Below, in pieces: positions 10,431-22,793 of a stretch of 64,000 bases of DNA; the stretch's first letter is position 1, and each line of letters begins with the position of its first letter. The position numbers and the translations under genes were made by a program. The notes beneath the pieces are model-generated. The model did not search any database. It had not been told where the DNA came from and saw only the letters and a list, made by a program, of their open reading frames with translations. The stretch is from Tubiluchus corallicola. Lineage: Eukaryota > Priapulida > Priapulimorpha > Priapulimorphida > Tubiluchidae. The stretch is taken from positions 124,001 to 188,000 of the forward strand of contig JAQGDQ010000186.1 of assembly GCA_030141605.1 (NCBI GenBank). Reading direction: 5' to 3'.

Positions 10431-13400
10431 ATGGCCTGGTCCAATATCAGATTTGGAGATTTTTCAAACTCTCCTGGATTACAGCAGCAAGAAAATGGGT
10501 TCACAAGAACATATCTAAAAAATATTTCACTTGGAATGGGAAATTTGGTAAGCCTATAAGTTTGTAAGTGATTTGTTTAATTTGTAGTGCTAAAATATAT
10601 CTTTTCGACATATAAAATGTTTTATGTAGGCCTAATATAGAAATGTAAATGTCGTATAATTAAGACCAAGCATGTTGGTCTATCACTCCATCTCCAGTGT
10701 GATGCAAGCACACTCATGGGAAATCAAAATATCAGCTTACATTGAGCAGCAACTCTCTTTAGTAATGACATGGCAACTAATGTCTAATCAGCAGATAAAC
10801 TGAGTGTGCTTTTTTGTACATAATTGTAAATTTGCAAATTAGCAATTATTTTTGCATGAATTAAAAGTTCGAGCAGCCAACTTTATAATTTAAGTAGAAT
10901 GTTGTGACAAAAGAACTACAAATGTATAGTCGTGAGTGTCAAATCAGGTTGTTACTGTAAAGGAACTAAGCCAGTAAGCCCAGCTTTAAAACAAATGGGC
11001 AACAAAAATATTTACGAAAATCTCTCTTGCCTTTGAATATATGAACATATCATACCTGCTAATTTTTCTACATTTTATCCACTTTTTGCATCTTTCCAAC
11101 TGTATGTTAGGCCACGGAAATGGAAAAAATTTTATTGTTCCATTCCATAGATGACCCTTATATCGACTCTCCGAGTTACGTAAGCCTCACTGACATCTTT
11201 TAACCATGATTATAACCAAAAAATAGTTTAATAGTAACTATTTCAGGTAGCTAATATTACATTAATATATAATATAAATTTTGACCACACTTGAATTAAA
11301 GAGATACCGTGAAGATCTTATTGAAGTTTATAAAACGCTATCCATGAAAGAAAACATTTTGCCTGAAAATTTATTTAATTTAGTTGTTGATTCAAAAACT
11401 AGAGCACATTTTTTAAAGAGCGGTCACGTCTCGACAGTCGTAAATATACATTTACTGTGAAAATAGGGAATGAATGGAATAATTTGCTTGCTGGGCCAAC
11501 TCTAGTAAAGTTAAATCTTGGAATCTATGAGTGTGCGTTGTCGAGAACTACGTCAGTATGGCATATCTTGAGTTAAAGTGTTTTTTACTCATTTGCATGG
11601 ATTTGCTCTTGCAAACTGGTTCTTGAATGTAAACATAGTGTTAAATTTGCATCGTAATCAATTACCCGTGTAACTGTCATTCAAGTCAGTAGGATAGCTG
11701 CCATCGTGCCCAACTGGCCATGTAATTAGCTGAATTAGGCTTCTTTCATTGATCTATATAAAATAGTATTTTTTCTGTGCCAAAGGCCTAGCTAGCCAGG
11801 AATAACATAGCACTGACAATTGTTATGTTGCTCCTTTGCTCATTATCGAGGATAACCATGGCCACAGTATAATAGGTATGTTTAAAGTCTTTTTGTATTA
11901 GACTTAACGTATACATTTAATGTAATCATGTCGTAATTTATTCATATTGTAGTTTCTTTTCTCTTCATTAAAACATAAAGCTGAAACGTAGGTCTCTTAT
12001 AATAGACCAGTAAACTTTTATTACTAAATGTGTAGTAATTACTCTTGTCTTATTGTCATTGTAAATATCATCATTGTAAAAATGTAACAGTCATCAATAA
12101 TTATGCAAATATTTTAATTACTTATTCTTGTTGTCGATATAAAAGTAAAACTGACATAGATTTAGAAAATTGCTACATATTAAACTCAATTCAGTATTTG
12201 TTTGAATTGAAAATGTGAAAGTAATTGAATTCAGGGTGCCAGTTCAGTCACCCAAGTTTTGCTCTCCTGCCTATTTTACAAAATTTAAACTTTTTACATA
12301 AAGTTAAAAAGTTAAAAACATTCAATGAAATTGTTAAAATCAAATAAAATATTTTCGAAGAATAATAATCAACCATTCATCGCAATAAAATCAGGTGTTT
12401 TCGACGTGGCGCCGAAACCCACTTCAGCTTGATTTTATGTTTTGAGGGGTAAAATTAAGCATTTTCGACACACGTGCTTAACTTCTATTCATGATAGTTA
12501 CGTAGTATAATATGCCTGGCAATACACAGCAGCAGCTCGTGTCCCAAATGCGTAGCTTCTGGAGGTGTGTGGAAAATCATGCATACTGATTGAGCAGTCT
12601 GCAAAGCTGAAGTGAGCGTGATTGATGATCGGTTTGATGCTAATTATTTAATTACAGAAGAGTCTTATGTTGTGCTACTTTTAAATTGGCCAATTTTTTT
12701 ATATTGTGTGCTTTAATCTCAGGTGCTGCTGTGTTATCATTCACGAAACATTTTTCTTTCAGAATGTTACTGGTGTTGTTCTAGCTAAATGTGACGTAAG
12801 ATCTGTGGTGAAAAAGACAAAGAGTAGTAAGTCATCAAACGCTCACCTTATTTTGTTCGTAACAAGAAATTATACACCATTTATAGATGAAATAAATTAA
12901 ACACTTATGCCACTTCGCTAACTTGTCTTAGCCAACCTAATATATACTTGTAAGCCTAATCATATGTTGTATTGGCATTAAACTATAAATGCTATAATTG
13001 TTAAAATGTTGACTAAATAGACCTAAAATAACGAAGAGGTGTGTGCATGTAAGAGTGACATAGAGGCCATTATTAGCTAATTATCTTAATTTGGATAGTT
13101 GGCAGTGACAAAACTTTTTATTGCATGATAGCCTAACCCATATCATTTTCATATTTGCATCTTTTCAAATCAGCATAGCTCTGTAAAGCGTTTGTAAGAG
13201 GTATACTTACCATTTATAATACTATATTTTATGCGATACTTATTATTAGTGACAGTGGTTTTTTGCAGGCGATTCAGGGGGTGAAACATTCGTTCTCAAT
13301 TTTACACTTCGCGATTCTCTCTCTGATTACTGCAACGTAGCTTGCTGGGGTTCTATTGAATATATAACAGCCACTTCTGAGGCATTTGCTATTGGAGATA

Positions 13401-16400
13401 TAGGTACTAAATTGAGGTACTAGTTTGAGTTTGGTAATCAGATGATAGCTTTGCAATTGAGCAGTTTGTGGGTTGTAATTGTTGAAGAAAGACTACTCTT
13501 ACTCAAGATCACATGGTGTATGTATGAATTATCTTTATGAGACAGTGTGCAATTATAGTAAAAAAAATTTCGTGTGGATTGTGTGGAAGTACTATACAGT
13601 AAACATTTATCCAATTCTGGCTTATCTGTATTAAAGCAGCACATTGAACAGTGTTTGTAGTATCAGCTTCTCAATTTGCAGTCCTTTATAGGTTTTTCAA
13701 CTGCGTTTTGTATATAGAAACAGCAAACAAGGCTTAAGTGCAGGTAAAGCAGTTTTCTAATCTCAGAAACAGACTCAGAACTTCAGTTGTATTAGGGTGT
13801 TTATAATAACTGATGCATGTTCATCATTCTGCACCTTGATTATGCAGCAAATCTTTGAAATTTTAGATAAGGCATTGTAAATTGGTTAACATGTAAATAA
13901 TTTTTGCCTTTAGAGTTGGTTAGACTAATGATCTAGTTTAATGATTTGATTCATACTTTAGTTGAGATTCAAAATGCTCAAGCTCAACAAAAGGGTGAAC
14001 AGGATGATTTGTTCCTGCCATCAACGTCATGGTATGTATAATATCAAATTTAAAAAATCTGAAAAATTTAATTGTCTCTCTTGCTCAATGAGTCTCCTTA
14101 TGGTTTTATAAAGTTTTTGTACTTGAAAAATATTTCTGGTAAGTTTTGTAACAGTTTTAGTTGAACAAGTTATACTAGCAACCCATGTTGCTTGGTTGCG
14201 AGTTTTTGTACTATAAGTTTTTTACACCTTAATGCTTAATGAGCACTCTGCATTTTCAGTTCATTTGTGCTAAAGTTGTCAGAGAAGAATTCCATTGTAA
14301 CACAGCACCATGATTGGACTTCTGAGGTTGTATGCTTTTAAGTCTCCAGTATTTCTGTTAGAGTGTGAGTTGTTTTTCATATGAGCGTAAGACCTTTTGA
14401 ATTGTAAAGCATATGCACCACATAAGTTTTAGGTGCAAACATGTTCTCCCTGTAAGTTCAATAAATCCAGTAAGTCCATTTTTTGCCAAATTGAATTATT
14501 TGTATCATGCAGAACATTCTTAATACCTTATTAAGCCAGTTATTAACTAATTAATAAATCTAATAAATCCATTTTTCATGCAAGAATACATTATTTCTGC
14601 ATTGTGTTATAAGCCTCAGAAGATGCCTGTATGCCAAAAATTGTGCAAATCCTCATTCACAGCCCAATTGCGTAACAACTTTTAAAACTTTTTTTAAGTT
14701 TTACTTTGTGAATACTCATAATCAAAGCTAGAAACTATAAGTTACTTAATGTGTTAAAGCACTTTTGCCATCATATAATATTACATATAGGAGGTAGATA
14801 CTTAAGAGTTCAGCAAAGAAGCTTTTTATTGTTGTTAATCTTGATATTGTCCTCATACATTAAGAATTTGGCTCATTAACTGATCTGGTCAGTTTCTAAT
14901 TGGTAGCTAGCATAAGCACTTAAACAACATGTTTTTTCTAAAGTTAGTGCTTGATGAATAATCATATAGTGTTGTGGATTATAATAACACTTGCTGATTT
15001 TCTGCATTGATGCTAAGTCTTGTTTCGAATAGATCTTTTGTGATACACAGTTTTGTTATTTGCTATTTTTGTGAAACACTAGGTATTGTTCAAGTAATAA
15101 GTAATCAGTATTATTCAAGTAAAAAAATGTTAACTAAAATTTGCAGTGCTTACTGCTTTGTTCATTTTATAAATAAACATTAATACTGAAGTGGAAAACC
15201 GGAAAGTATAGAGTCAATTGACTGGCTTTAATTTTTGTATCCCTAGCTGCATGTTAATTTGTTAAATTTAGTGATGCAATTAAAAAAATAGGGAGCGTTA
15301 GGAAAATAGTGAATCATTAAAAATTTAGTAAACAAAAATAAAAAAAATCAAGAACAGTGTTAAATTTTATTAGTGCCTAAATGTCACATACCTTAAAACA
15401 CTACTTTAAAATTTATTTTTTCCTCTACAAACTGGTAAAGGCCTTTTATTGTGTACTCAATCAAAATTTGAAGGTAATTCATTAAACTGTTGCTTATTGG
15501 CGAGTGAAAGCAATTTTTCTTGTATTTCTCAAAACTAGCTGAAGTGGGCTTACTAAGGATTTCTGGAAATAGGAGTATACTAGGCCGTTTTCTTAATTTA
15601 TCTGAAGTAGAAATTCGTGCCACTGATGCACCAAGATTGCTCATCTGAACAGTTTTATATATAGCTGAACATTTGTGTAGCTAAGGACAGGGCACTCAAG
15701 CAAAGTAATATACTAATTAGGTGCTTACTGTTTGTTAGTGGGATAAAACTGAATAAAGGAGACTAATTAGAACACACATATGGATTTTAGATGTACTAAA
15801 TGTATATGGTATGTAGTAAGTTAAGGTATGAAGAGCATAAATCTCTATGACATTTAGAGGGTTGATCACTCAGAGACTTAAATGAATAGGAGATCAATAA
15901 ATAGGCTGATGCACTGTCAGAAGAGACAACCTTCTCTGGGTTAATGTGTTAATGGTAACAATCTGTTTAATTTCAGGAGCAAATGATCAATTTATTGCAT
16001 GTTCCAATTCATACAGATTTTGTCAGTCTTCAGTACATTTCCCAAAATGAGGAGAAGCTGCAGAATAAGCTTGTAAACATTCTGGGTGTTGTTAAGCACG
16101 TATGTACATGATGCTGTTTCATGTAATTTAGTTACCATTAAAGTAAAAGCTCCTCACTCTTCCTGTGAGGAGCTTTTTTGGCAATTGTAGTATATTCTAA
16201 CTTTTGATGTGGTTACTGCTTTTTAAGCTGTTCAGATGTTGTAAGCTTTATTAATCCTTGTTTGTGTGTCTTTTTGAAGTAAATTAGATAACATTTTAAG
16301 GGTACATTAGCTTCTGTTGGTTACTAGTACTTTCTGCAGATAGTGGATCCTGGTTAGCGACATTATCATGCAAAATAGCACAATAATATGTATAATGTAT

Positions 16401-19400
16401 ATGTACTTGTATAAGAATAGTATATATAATGTGTGATACATTTACCGATAAAAAGAAATATCAAGTACAATAATCTGGTGCCGTATCACTGAAAACTAAA
16501 GTAAAAACAGTTATTTTTTTAATTAGGTTGACTGAAAACTAAAGTAAAGACAGCTATTTTTTGAAATATGTTGAAAAGAGATATTATTTTGTTCTAACAT
16601 TTTTTATAGTGGTACATATTGTTACCATCCTTATAAACATATACTGATTAGGTATAATGCATGCATATACAAATAAACACTACTACATATTTATTAACCT
16701 GACTCAGTGTGGGTCTATGTATTATATTATTTTTCAAACAGTATCTTGCCTTGGGCCTACAAATTTTTACTCTGCTCGAACAGGCATGTCTGAAATCAGT
16801 TTGCCTGAATCCTGCAAATGAAGCCAAGAACAGCTTTGTCAACAAATTAATTTTCAATCTTTAGCTAAGTCTTTTAATCTTTAATCTTTACTGAATGAGC
16901 TATTCTTAAAAAGTATGAGTATTGCATGTTCAAATGCATTGTGATAATATGTGACTGTCACAGTCAGTTGGGTGTTGATGCTCGATTAGTTAAGGTCGTG
17001 CTTAGTATTGCTTACTGTGATAATTTTCTGTAGGTTGGAGTCGTGCAAGATGTAAAGACGAAGGCAGGAAAACAACTGAGAGTTTTAGAGGTGAAACTTT
17101 GTGACAAAAGTTTCAGATCTTTCCCTCTGATCATGTGTGTATCATTAAAGTTACTCTTGTTTGTTTGTCATTTTCATTACATTCAACTTGTTGGCCACTG
17201 TCATTTCTGAGCATATAAACTATGTATTCATCTGATAAGTTAACACAATAGCAACATCATTAATTTGCTTAGTGGTCTGTTCAATATCAATATTCAAAAA
17301 AAACTTTTGTATTTTAGGTGGGAAGAACAGAATATTCAGCTAGCTCTGCAATGGAGACCTAAAGACACTGGTAATTATATTTCTAATAATCTGTACTCCA
17401 AAAGCAGTACCTAAATCAGGTGCGATACATCTACAAGCTGATATGCGGATGATTGAATAATTAATTCGTCATGCCTGTTAACACTAATTATCTGTAATTT
17501 GTGTTTGCTTATTTCTAATTTAACATGTTTTAGTTGTCCATGCCAGTGACATGAAAGTTTCTCACGACAGTTACCGTAATGCCATTTCAGGAAAATCCAA
17601 CAGCAAAACTATTTTTGTGATAAATCCTGGTGAGTTTTTAAATGCAACAGTGAATAATAAACTAGTTATTACTTTCACTATTGGGATTTACTAAACTATT
17701 ACACACAAACTGTTAAAGATAGCTTGTGCTATTATTACATTACCTTGTTTACTGACGATGTCTACTTTGTATACTACTACCACAGCAATTTATAAATTAG
17801 CAGACATTTTTGTAACTGTTCAAAAAATGTATTTATGCAATGTTCTTTTCATAGATTTTCCTCCAGCAAGAGAGCTGTATAAATGGGCACAGACTTTGAG
17901 ATCTGATTTTTTTGATGTTGAAAGTGACACTTACTTTGTTGCAGATGAGAATATTGATGGTGATTTTAAAAATCAGTTTTCTTTATTACTGTATTCAGAT
18001 TCTAGATTGATTATCAAAATTGCAAGTTTATAATCTCATGATGATGTTCTTATTTAGTGATGTCCTGGATGAGCTGTCTGCCTCGTTAACATTCTTTCAT
18101 TAAATGGAATTATTTAAGAAACTACATGATATGCTAGCAACTTTAAGCAAGGTTTCACTAAATGATTCTCTGCCAAATTTGTGTGTTTTTCTGTTAAAAT
18201 GTGGTAAATTAAAATTGTAAAAGAAAATGCATGCCAAATGTGGCAATAAAATAAACTTTCAAATTGGATAATGTACTATAACTGAAGCTGAATAAAAAAC
18301 AAACAAACTGAGTGTTGTTTGAAACACACAGAAGAAATGAAAATTGTTACAATAACTTGTACTTACTTACCGAAACACGAATTTGCTTCTTTACAAACTT
18401 TTTGTGGCACCTGCTGATAAATCTATAATGATTTAAAGTACTTAGCTAAACCATTACATAAAAACACAACATACATACATGATGTTAGCATGAATACTTG
18501 TTGCACAGATCTGGAATCATTTTGCGAACAGAGAGGTGATAATTTTGGGAACTCATGCACTGAATGATTTCAAAATCGACGGGTACTGAAGAAGGTAACA
18601 TCTGTAAGACTATAATTACACAAATTTTTAAGTTTCAGCTCGGCTTCTTTTTGGAGTTATAGCAAATGTCACAAAAAAAAACAAAAAAGGAACAAACATG
18701 TACACATGTCTTGAACAGTATATCGACTTAGCTTGCATGGTCTGCCAAAAAAGGTAAACTTGTTGTAGGACAAGGTCTTGTCAGTATAATAAAGCTGTAT
18801 GTGTTATCTTTGGCAGCTGGGTGTTTTAGCTCAACAGTGACTGCAATAGAATGAACCTATGGACCCAAATTATTCAGTTGTTAAGTCATGTGAGTACATC
18901 GAATGTGCAAGACTATCAAAAGCATAGATATTTTTTAACTTAAAATTGTATTATCTTTTATTTTCCATCGCTGATTTTGTGCACCTGAGCATTTCCATTA
19001 GAATTGATGTTTCAGTGTCAACAGTGAGGGACATATACCGAGTAGAAGATGTGAAGCAAATGCAAGCTGAACAGGCAGGAACAGCAAGCAGTATTATTTG
19101 TATACTCTACTGTTTTGTAACTCAATTTGATATCGATGGATCCACAAACAAATTGACCTCAGTTAGATGGTAAGTTAAGTACAGAAAATTCAAAATGTAA
19201 ATTAATGCCTCTAGTTGTCCAACACGAAATATTAAATGTACAGGTGTTGAACAGAAGAAACCTGTTCAATGAGAAATGCATAATAGCAGTCACCGTTTTA
19301 GTCTAGTGTCTAGTGGCATTGAAGCCAAACCACTTGGATGGAAAGCATGTTGTTAAAAGTACACTTACACTGAAAATTGATTTTTGTTTTTCTTAAGCAA

Positions 19401-22373
19401 CAACTGCAGAAGACGAGTGGCTAATGATACTGGGTTGTGTAGAAATGTCAACTGTCCAATGGGTTCCTCCAATGATGTGCCAGAGTCATTCGTGCAGTTT
19501 GATTTGAATATAAGTCTCTCGGATGATACTGGTACTTTGCAAGCTGTTCGTCTGAGTAGTTCTCCAGCTGAAAGTGTCATTGGTTGTACGGTAACTAGCC
19601 TTATGAAGAATGTTTATTCGCACAAATAAATGCAGGCATACCACAAATAGCAAAAACTTTGGCCTTTTTGAAAACTGCTGTTTATTATCCAGGTGAACGA
19701 GTTTCTCTCATTAGACGAAGAAGAAAAAACTGCAGTTAAATGGAGAATTCTTATGCATAGATTTAAAATTTGTGCTAAGGTAAGTGATTAACTAACTGTC
19801 TGAAATAATCCTGTCATGATCGTTAATGCAAGGTACTCTAGTAGCATGGCCTTCACCTTGTACGCGAAAAGCTCGTGATTCGAATCCAGATGTCTCAAAT
19901 TTTTCACTTTTCCCTATTTTTCGAAAAAGTTTTCATTCTGTCATTAATAATAATCTTGAAATAAAGACTAGTTGACAATGTTTCTGACGAGGTCAGAAAC
20001 TGAAGATTTTGCAACAATAGTTATAAAATTGATAACATAGGTTTATACACATGTATACATAGATAACTTTGCCCAGTGAGTGTACCCTGAGTTTTGTGTC
20101 CCTAGCCCTCAGCATGTAAAAAGTCACCAGATGGGGGGGACCCAAATTTTGCATTTTTCCCCTCCCTCAGGCGTTTAAAACTTGTCAGCTTTTTACACCT
20201 GCTCCACAGTGCCCAAACACTTGTGAAAAAAATTGGAAAAAATCGAAAGCCCTAGGAGGAGATGCGACCTAAAGGAAAAGGTGACCGACGCCCACTGCCC
20301 TTCCCCGTTGACCAGTGTTCAGTGGTCACCACACTGTTGTACGTCCCCTGCCCAGGGCTACCAACCCTCTGAGTTTGGTGACCCTAGCTTGCAAGACTTA
20401 GGAGTTATTAAGCGTTAAAGTGGCAGAAAATAAATAAATAATAATAATAATAACTCAATGAAAAACAGTAAGATTTTGGTATGGCAAAACTACTGTACTA
20501 CCTACTACCGTACTGTACAACTAACTACTGTAGTGTGAGCAAACTATCACTTAGAAATACAAAATTGGTCAGTGAGCTATAATGGCACATTCAGACATAG
20601 AGACTTCTCTTGCATCTTCTCTCTGAGAGTAAAGTTGCAACGTGTGAATGGTTTAGCAAGTTGTTGTGCAACTCTATGAGAGTAAAGTCACACAGCAACT
20701 TATTGCAAACTCAGCAAGAGTTGCTAAGATTTAACTAACGCAAGTTGACACAGTCAGCAAATCTCGCAACAGCATTTAAACTACAGAAATTGCCCTCAGC
20801 AAATTAATGAATTTTTTTGAACTTTGGTCACTTAATTTTCTAAAGCACAAGCCAGTGACTGCCATGCTTGGTTTTTTTCGATTCGGTTGTTGTAGTTACT
20901 ACTGAGAACATCCCACAGGCACGGACTTTATTCAAATTTTTCAATCAAACTTTTTGTTTTCGTCGCAACCATTTCATTGTTGCTCTGTATCATAATAGTA
21001 GCCCAACCTTATTGGTTAAACGGGAAAAAGAGGAAATCTATTTGTGCATCTGAGTTCCAAAAATGGATTGCAGTACCAACTCATAAAGAAATGATATTGT
21101 TTCTGTGTTCCGACAATGGAATAAAGGTACAACAGAGGGACACAAAATGGGCCGAGGCCTACTTTAATAAGTTACCAATTACTACCAAGTATTTCACGTT
21201 TTGAAGAAGCCATTTGCATAAAACTGCTATGTTTTATTTACCTTGTAATTGTCTTCATGTTATTATTATCATAATCATCGTTAATTATTATTGCTGTCGT
21301 TGTTTTTTGTGGCTTATTAAATGTCCCTTCTATTTTAATTTTACAGCAAGCTACAGACAATTAAATAATAATTTAATATTGTTGCCCAGCCTATAGTGTT
21401 GCTATATCCTAATTACTTTTTTAAAGTATTACTTTTCAGCTGGATTTACTTTCCTAAATATAGTTGATCAGTTTAATTAAAAACCGTGAACTTAAATTAA
21501 AAACTGTAAATTTTCACCTTAGTTTGCTTTTGTATCGATTTGGCATTTGTTATTTTAAAGTAAATTTTATTGCTCTATTTCTCTTATTATTTCCAACCAA
21601 ATTATTCCGAAGCTTTATTTTTAATAAGATTTGTTTTAAATAAGATCAGTGGTATTTAGAAATGACTTTCATGTACTTTATCTTGCATTTTACGTAGAAT
21701 GCAGTATAAATAAACAAATGAATAAGTTTTCATAATTTAAATTAAGCATATAAAATGCCTGTGTTAATTAATTACCCATTTGAGATTTTTATTGTGTCAT
21801 TTCAATATCTCAGTGGGCTCCAGCAGGTAGGAGCTCTTGCTGAGCTGCCAACCCGTCACACATTGTAACTTTACTCCTAGAGAGAAGAAGTGCAGCGGAA
21901 CAAGTTGCTAAACCGTTCACACATTGCAACTTTACTCTAAAAGAGAAGTTGCACAATAATATGCCAAAGCATTCACACATAATTCTAGCTGCCATGGAAT
22001 TTGCCTTTAAGCAAGATGTCCCTGGTTCAAATCCTGGCTCTTTTCAGACTTTTTTATATTCGATTTTTTTTGGACAAGTTTGGTTTCAAAATTTTTATTA
22101 CTGTGGATTCATTCCATCATTATGATGTACTATAGGAAATAATTCCTATAATAGGCTATAAAATTCTTGTGAAATGGTCTTTGGAATGCAATAGCTTTGA
22201 AGTTACCTAAAAATAGTAAGAAATTCATTTGTGCTGCCTGTGTATACCATGAAGACTATTTTCTTTAGGTGATTATGCCAAATGAAGAATTTCCTGCAAC
22301 TTCCGTACGAGTATTATCTTGTAAACCAGCAAATTCGACTGATCTCATTCGTGTGTTACAAGACAGAATTTAA
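10431..22373 (+). CDS. MEIOB: MEIOB, meiosis-specific OB-fold protein (14 exons, complete)
   Basis: RPA1-related single-strand DNA-binding protein; in mammals it works with SPATA22 at meiotic double-strand breaks and is needed for crossover repair. Coding exons: 10431-10547, 12763-12826, 13269-13403, 13962-14031, 14260-14326, 15977-16099, 17034-17134, 17318-17370, 17534-17629, 17855-17959, 19016-19169, 19398-19590, 19693-19779, 22269-22373. Phases sum to 489 codons plus stop, slightly longer than vertebrate MEIOB. Family-like stretches include GNLNVTGVVLAKCDV and F.L.F.LRDS in the first OB fold, ISGKSNSKTIFVINP, and VRDIYRVEDVKQ before the last OB fold. A zinc ribbon has Cys at 362, 365, 376 and 381 (C-x2-C...C-x4-C), and the end matches VRVLSCKPAN. 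Full-length RPA1 is unlikely because its N-terminal domain is absent. The start follows a TTTTAG acceptor-like triplet directly, so a 5' UTR intron or trans-splicing is possible. Confidence 0.95.
11293..11530 (+). pseudogene. Decayed non-LTR retrotransposon fragment
   Basis: In MEIOB intron 1. The translation begins RYREDLIEVYKTL and continues with a TRAHFLK-like motif. It then needs a frame change to continue with RSRLDSRKYTFTVKIGNEWN. This order (R.R.DLIEVYK, TRGH..K, R...F..R..N.WN) is the characteristic C-terminal tail after the reverse transcriptase domain in jockey/CR1/L2-type LINEs. The frameshift and small size mark it as a dead remnant. Confidence 0.6.
16145..16177. repeat. Perfect 13-bp hairpin with T-run in MEIOB intron 6
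   Basis: Arms AAAAGCTCCTCAC (16145-16157) and GTGAGGAGCTTTT (16165-16177) pair perfectly around the 7-base loop TCTTCCT; the T-run continues to 16179. It looks like a factor-independent terminator but lies in a eukaryotic intron. Confidence 0.8.
19842..20455 (+). mobile_element. SINE-like element with tRNA-like head
   Basis: In MEIOB intron 13. A degenerate tRNA-like head (19842-19905) contains a good B-box (GATTCGAATCC) and is followed by T-rich sequence. The interval to 20420 is unusually G/C-rich for this locus. It ends in an A/T simple tail (AAATAAATAATAATAATAATAA, 20428-20451). Head and G/C-rich part may be two different repeats lying side by side. Confidence 0.45.
20610..21965. mobile_element. 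Large TIR transposon, family D
   Basis: In MEIOB intron 13. Inverted repeats AGAGTAAAGTTGCAA.GTGTG (20637-20669 versus 21905-21938 on the other strand) match at about 32 of 34 bases. A second subterminal copy of the motif occurs at each side (ATGAGAGTAAAGTC near 20687; GTAACTTTACTCCTAGAGAG near 21865). The interior holds open stretches of 60-75 codons around 20868-21204 without a recognised transposase motif, so it is likely a decayed or non-autonomous element. Confidence 0.7.
21985..22045 (+). repeat. tRNA-like sequence (possible SINE head)
   Basis: Contains a perfect pol III B-box (GGTTCAAATCC) about 30 bases after an A-box-like CTAGCTGCCATGG, followed by a T run. Placed right after the family D element. 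It does not fold into a full cloverleaf by eye, so it is not called as a functional tRNA. Confidence 0.4.
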
Positions 22374-22601
22374 TCAACTGAACACGCACATTTTAGCTGC
22401 TCAGTTGTCAAAAGAAAAACAACGAATAGCCAAGAAAGGTGCATTGAGTTAGTGCAGCTATGCACTCGCACATTCGTGGGTAGTTAAGACATAAATTTGA
22501 AGTGCTGTTAGGATGTAATTAGTAGTTTTCTTTTTTATAATTTATTTATAAATTATTGAGTTCAAAAATTTTTCATTTATATTTTCATTACATATAAATT
22601 T

Positions 22602-22607
22602 AATAAA
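22602..22607 (+). terminator. Probable MEIOB polyadenylation signal
   Basis: AATAAA 229 bases after the MEIOB stop, the first perfect hexamer on the plus strand. Assignment is by position. Confidence 0.5.
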
Positions 22608-22620
22608 TAACAATAACATC

Positions 22621-22665
22621 AATGAAGCAGTAAATAATTTTTTTAGCTGTGTTTACTGCTTCATT
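22621..22665. repeat. Perfect 14-bp inverted repeat between convergent genes
   Basis: Arms AATGAAGCAGTAAA (22621-22634) and TTTACTGCTTCATT (22652-22665) pair exactly around a 17-base loop that contains a T-run. It starts 14 bases after the MEIOB poly(A) hexamer. Confidence 0.85.
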
Positions 22666-22777
22666 TTTGGTGTTATTTCGTAAGTCTTTTTTACATTTAA
22701 TGTTATCCTAATAAATTATAAAAACCAAAAGAAAAACTAGAAATGCATATTATTTCTTATACACAGACAAAAATCAC

Positions 22778-22793
22778 TTTATTTCGCTTTATT
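22778..22793 (-). terminator. Probable CNOT3 polyadenylation signals (two)
   Basis: Two AATAAA hexamers on the minus strand, ten bases apart and about 515 bases after the CNOT3 stop. Assignment is by position. Confidence 0.45.

Noticed and set aside
10431-22373. RPA1 rather than MEIOB
   Set aside because: OB folds and zinc ribbon are shared, but length, absence of the RPA1 N-terminal domain and the matching VRDIYRVEDVKQ and C-terminal VLSCKPAN segments fit MEIOB.
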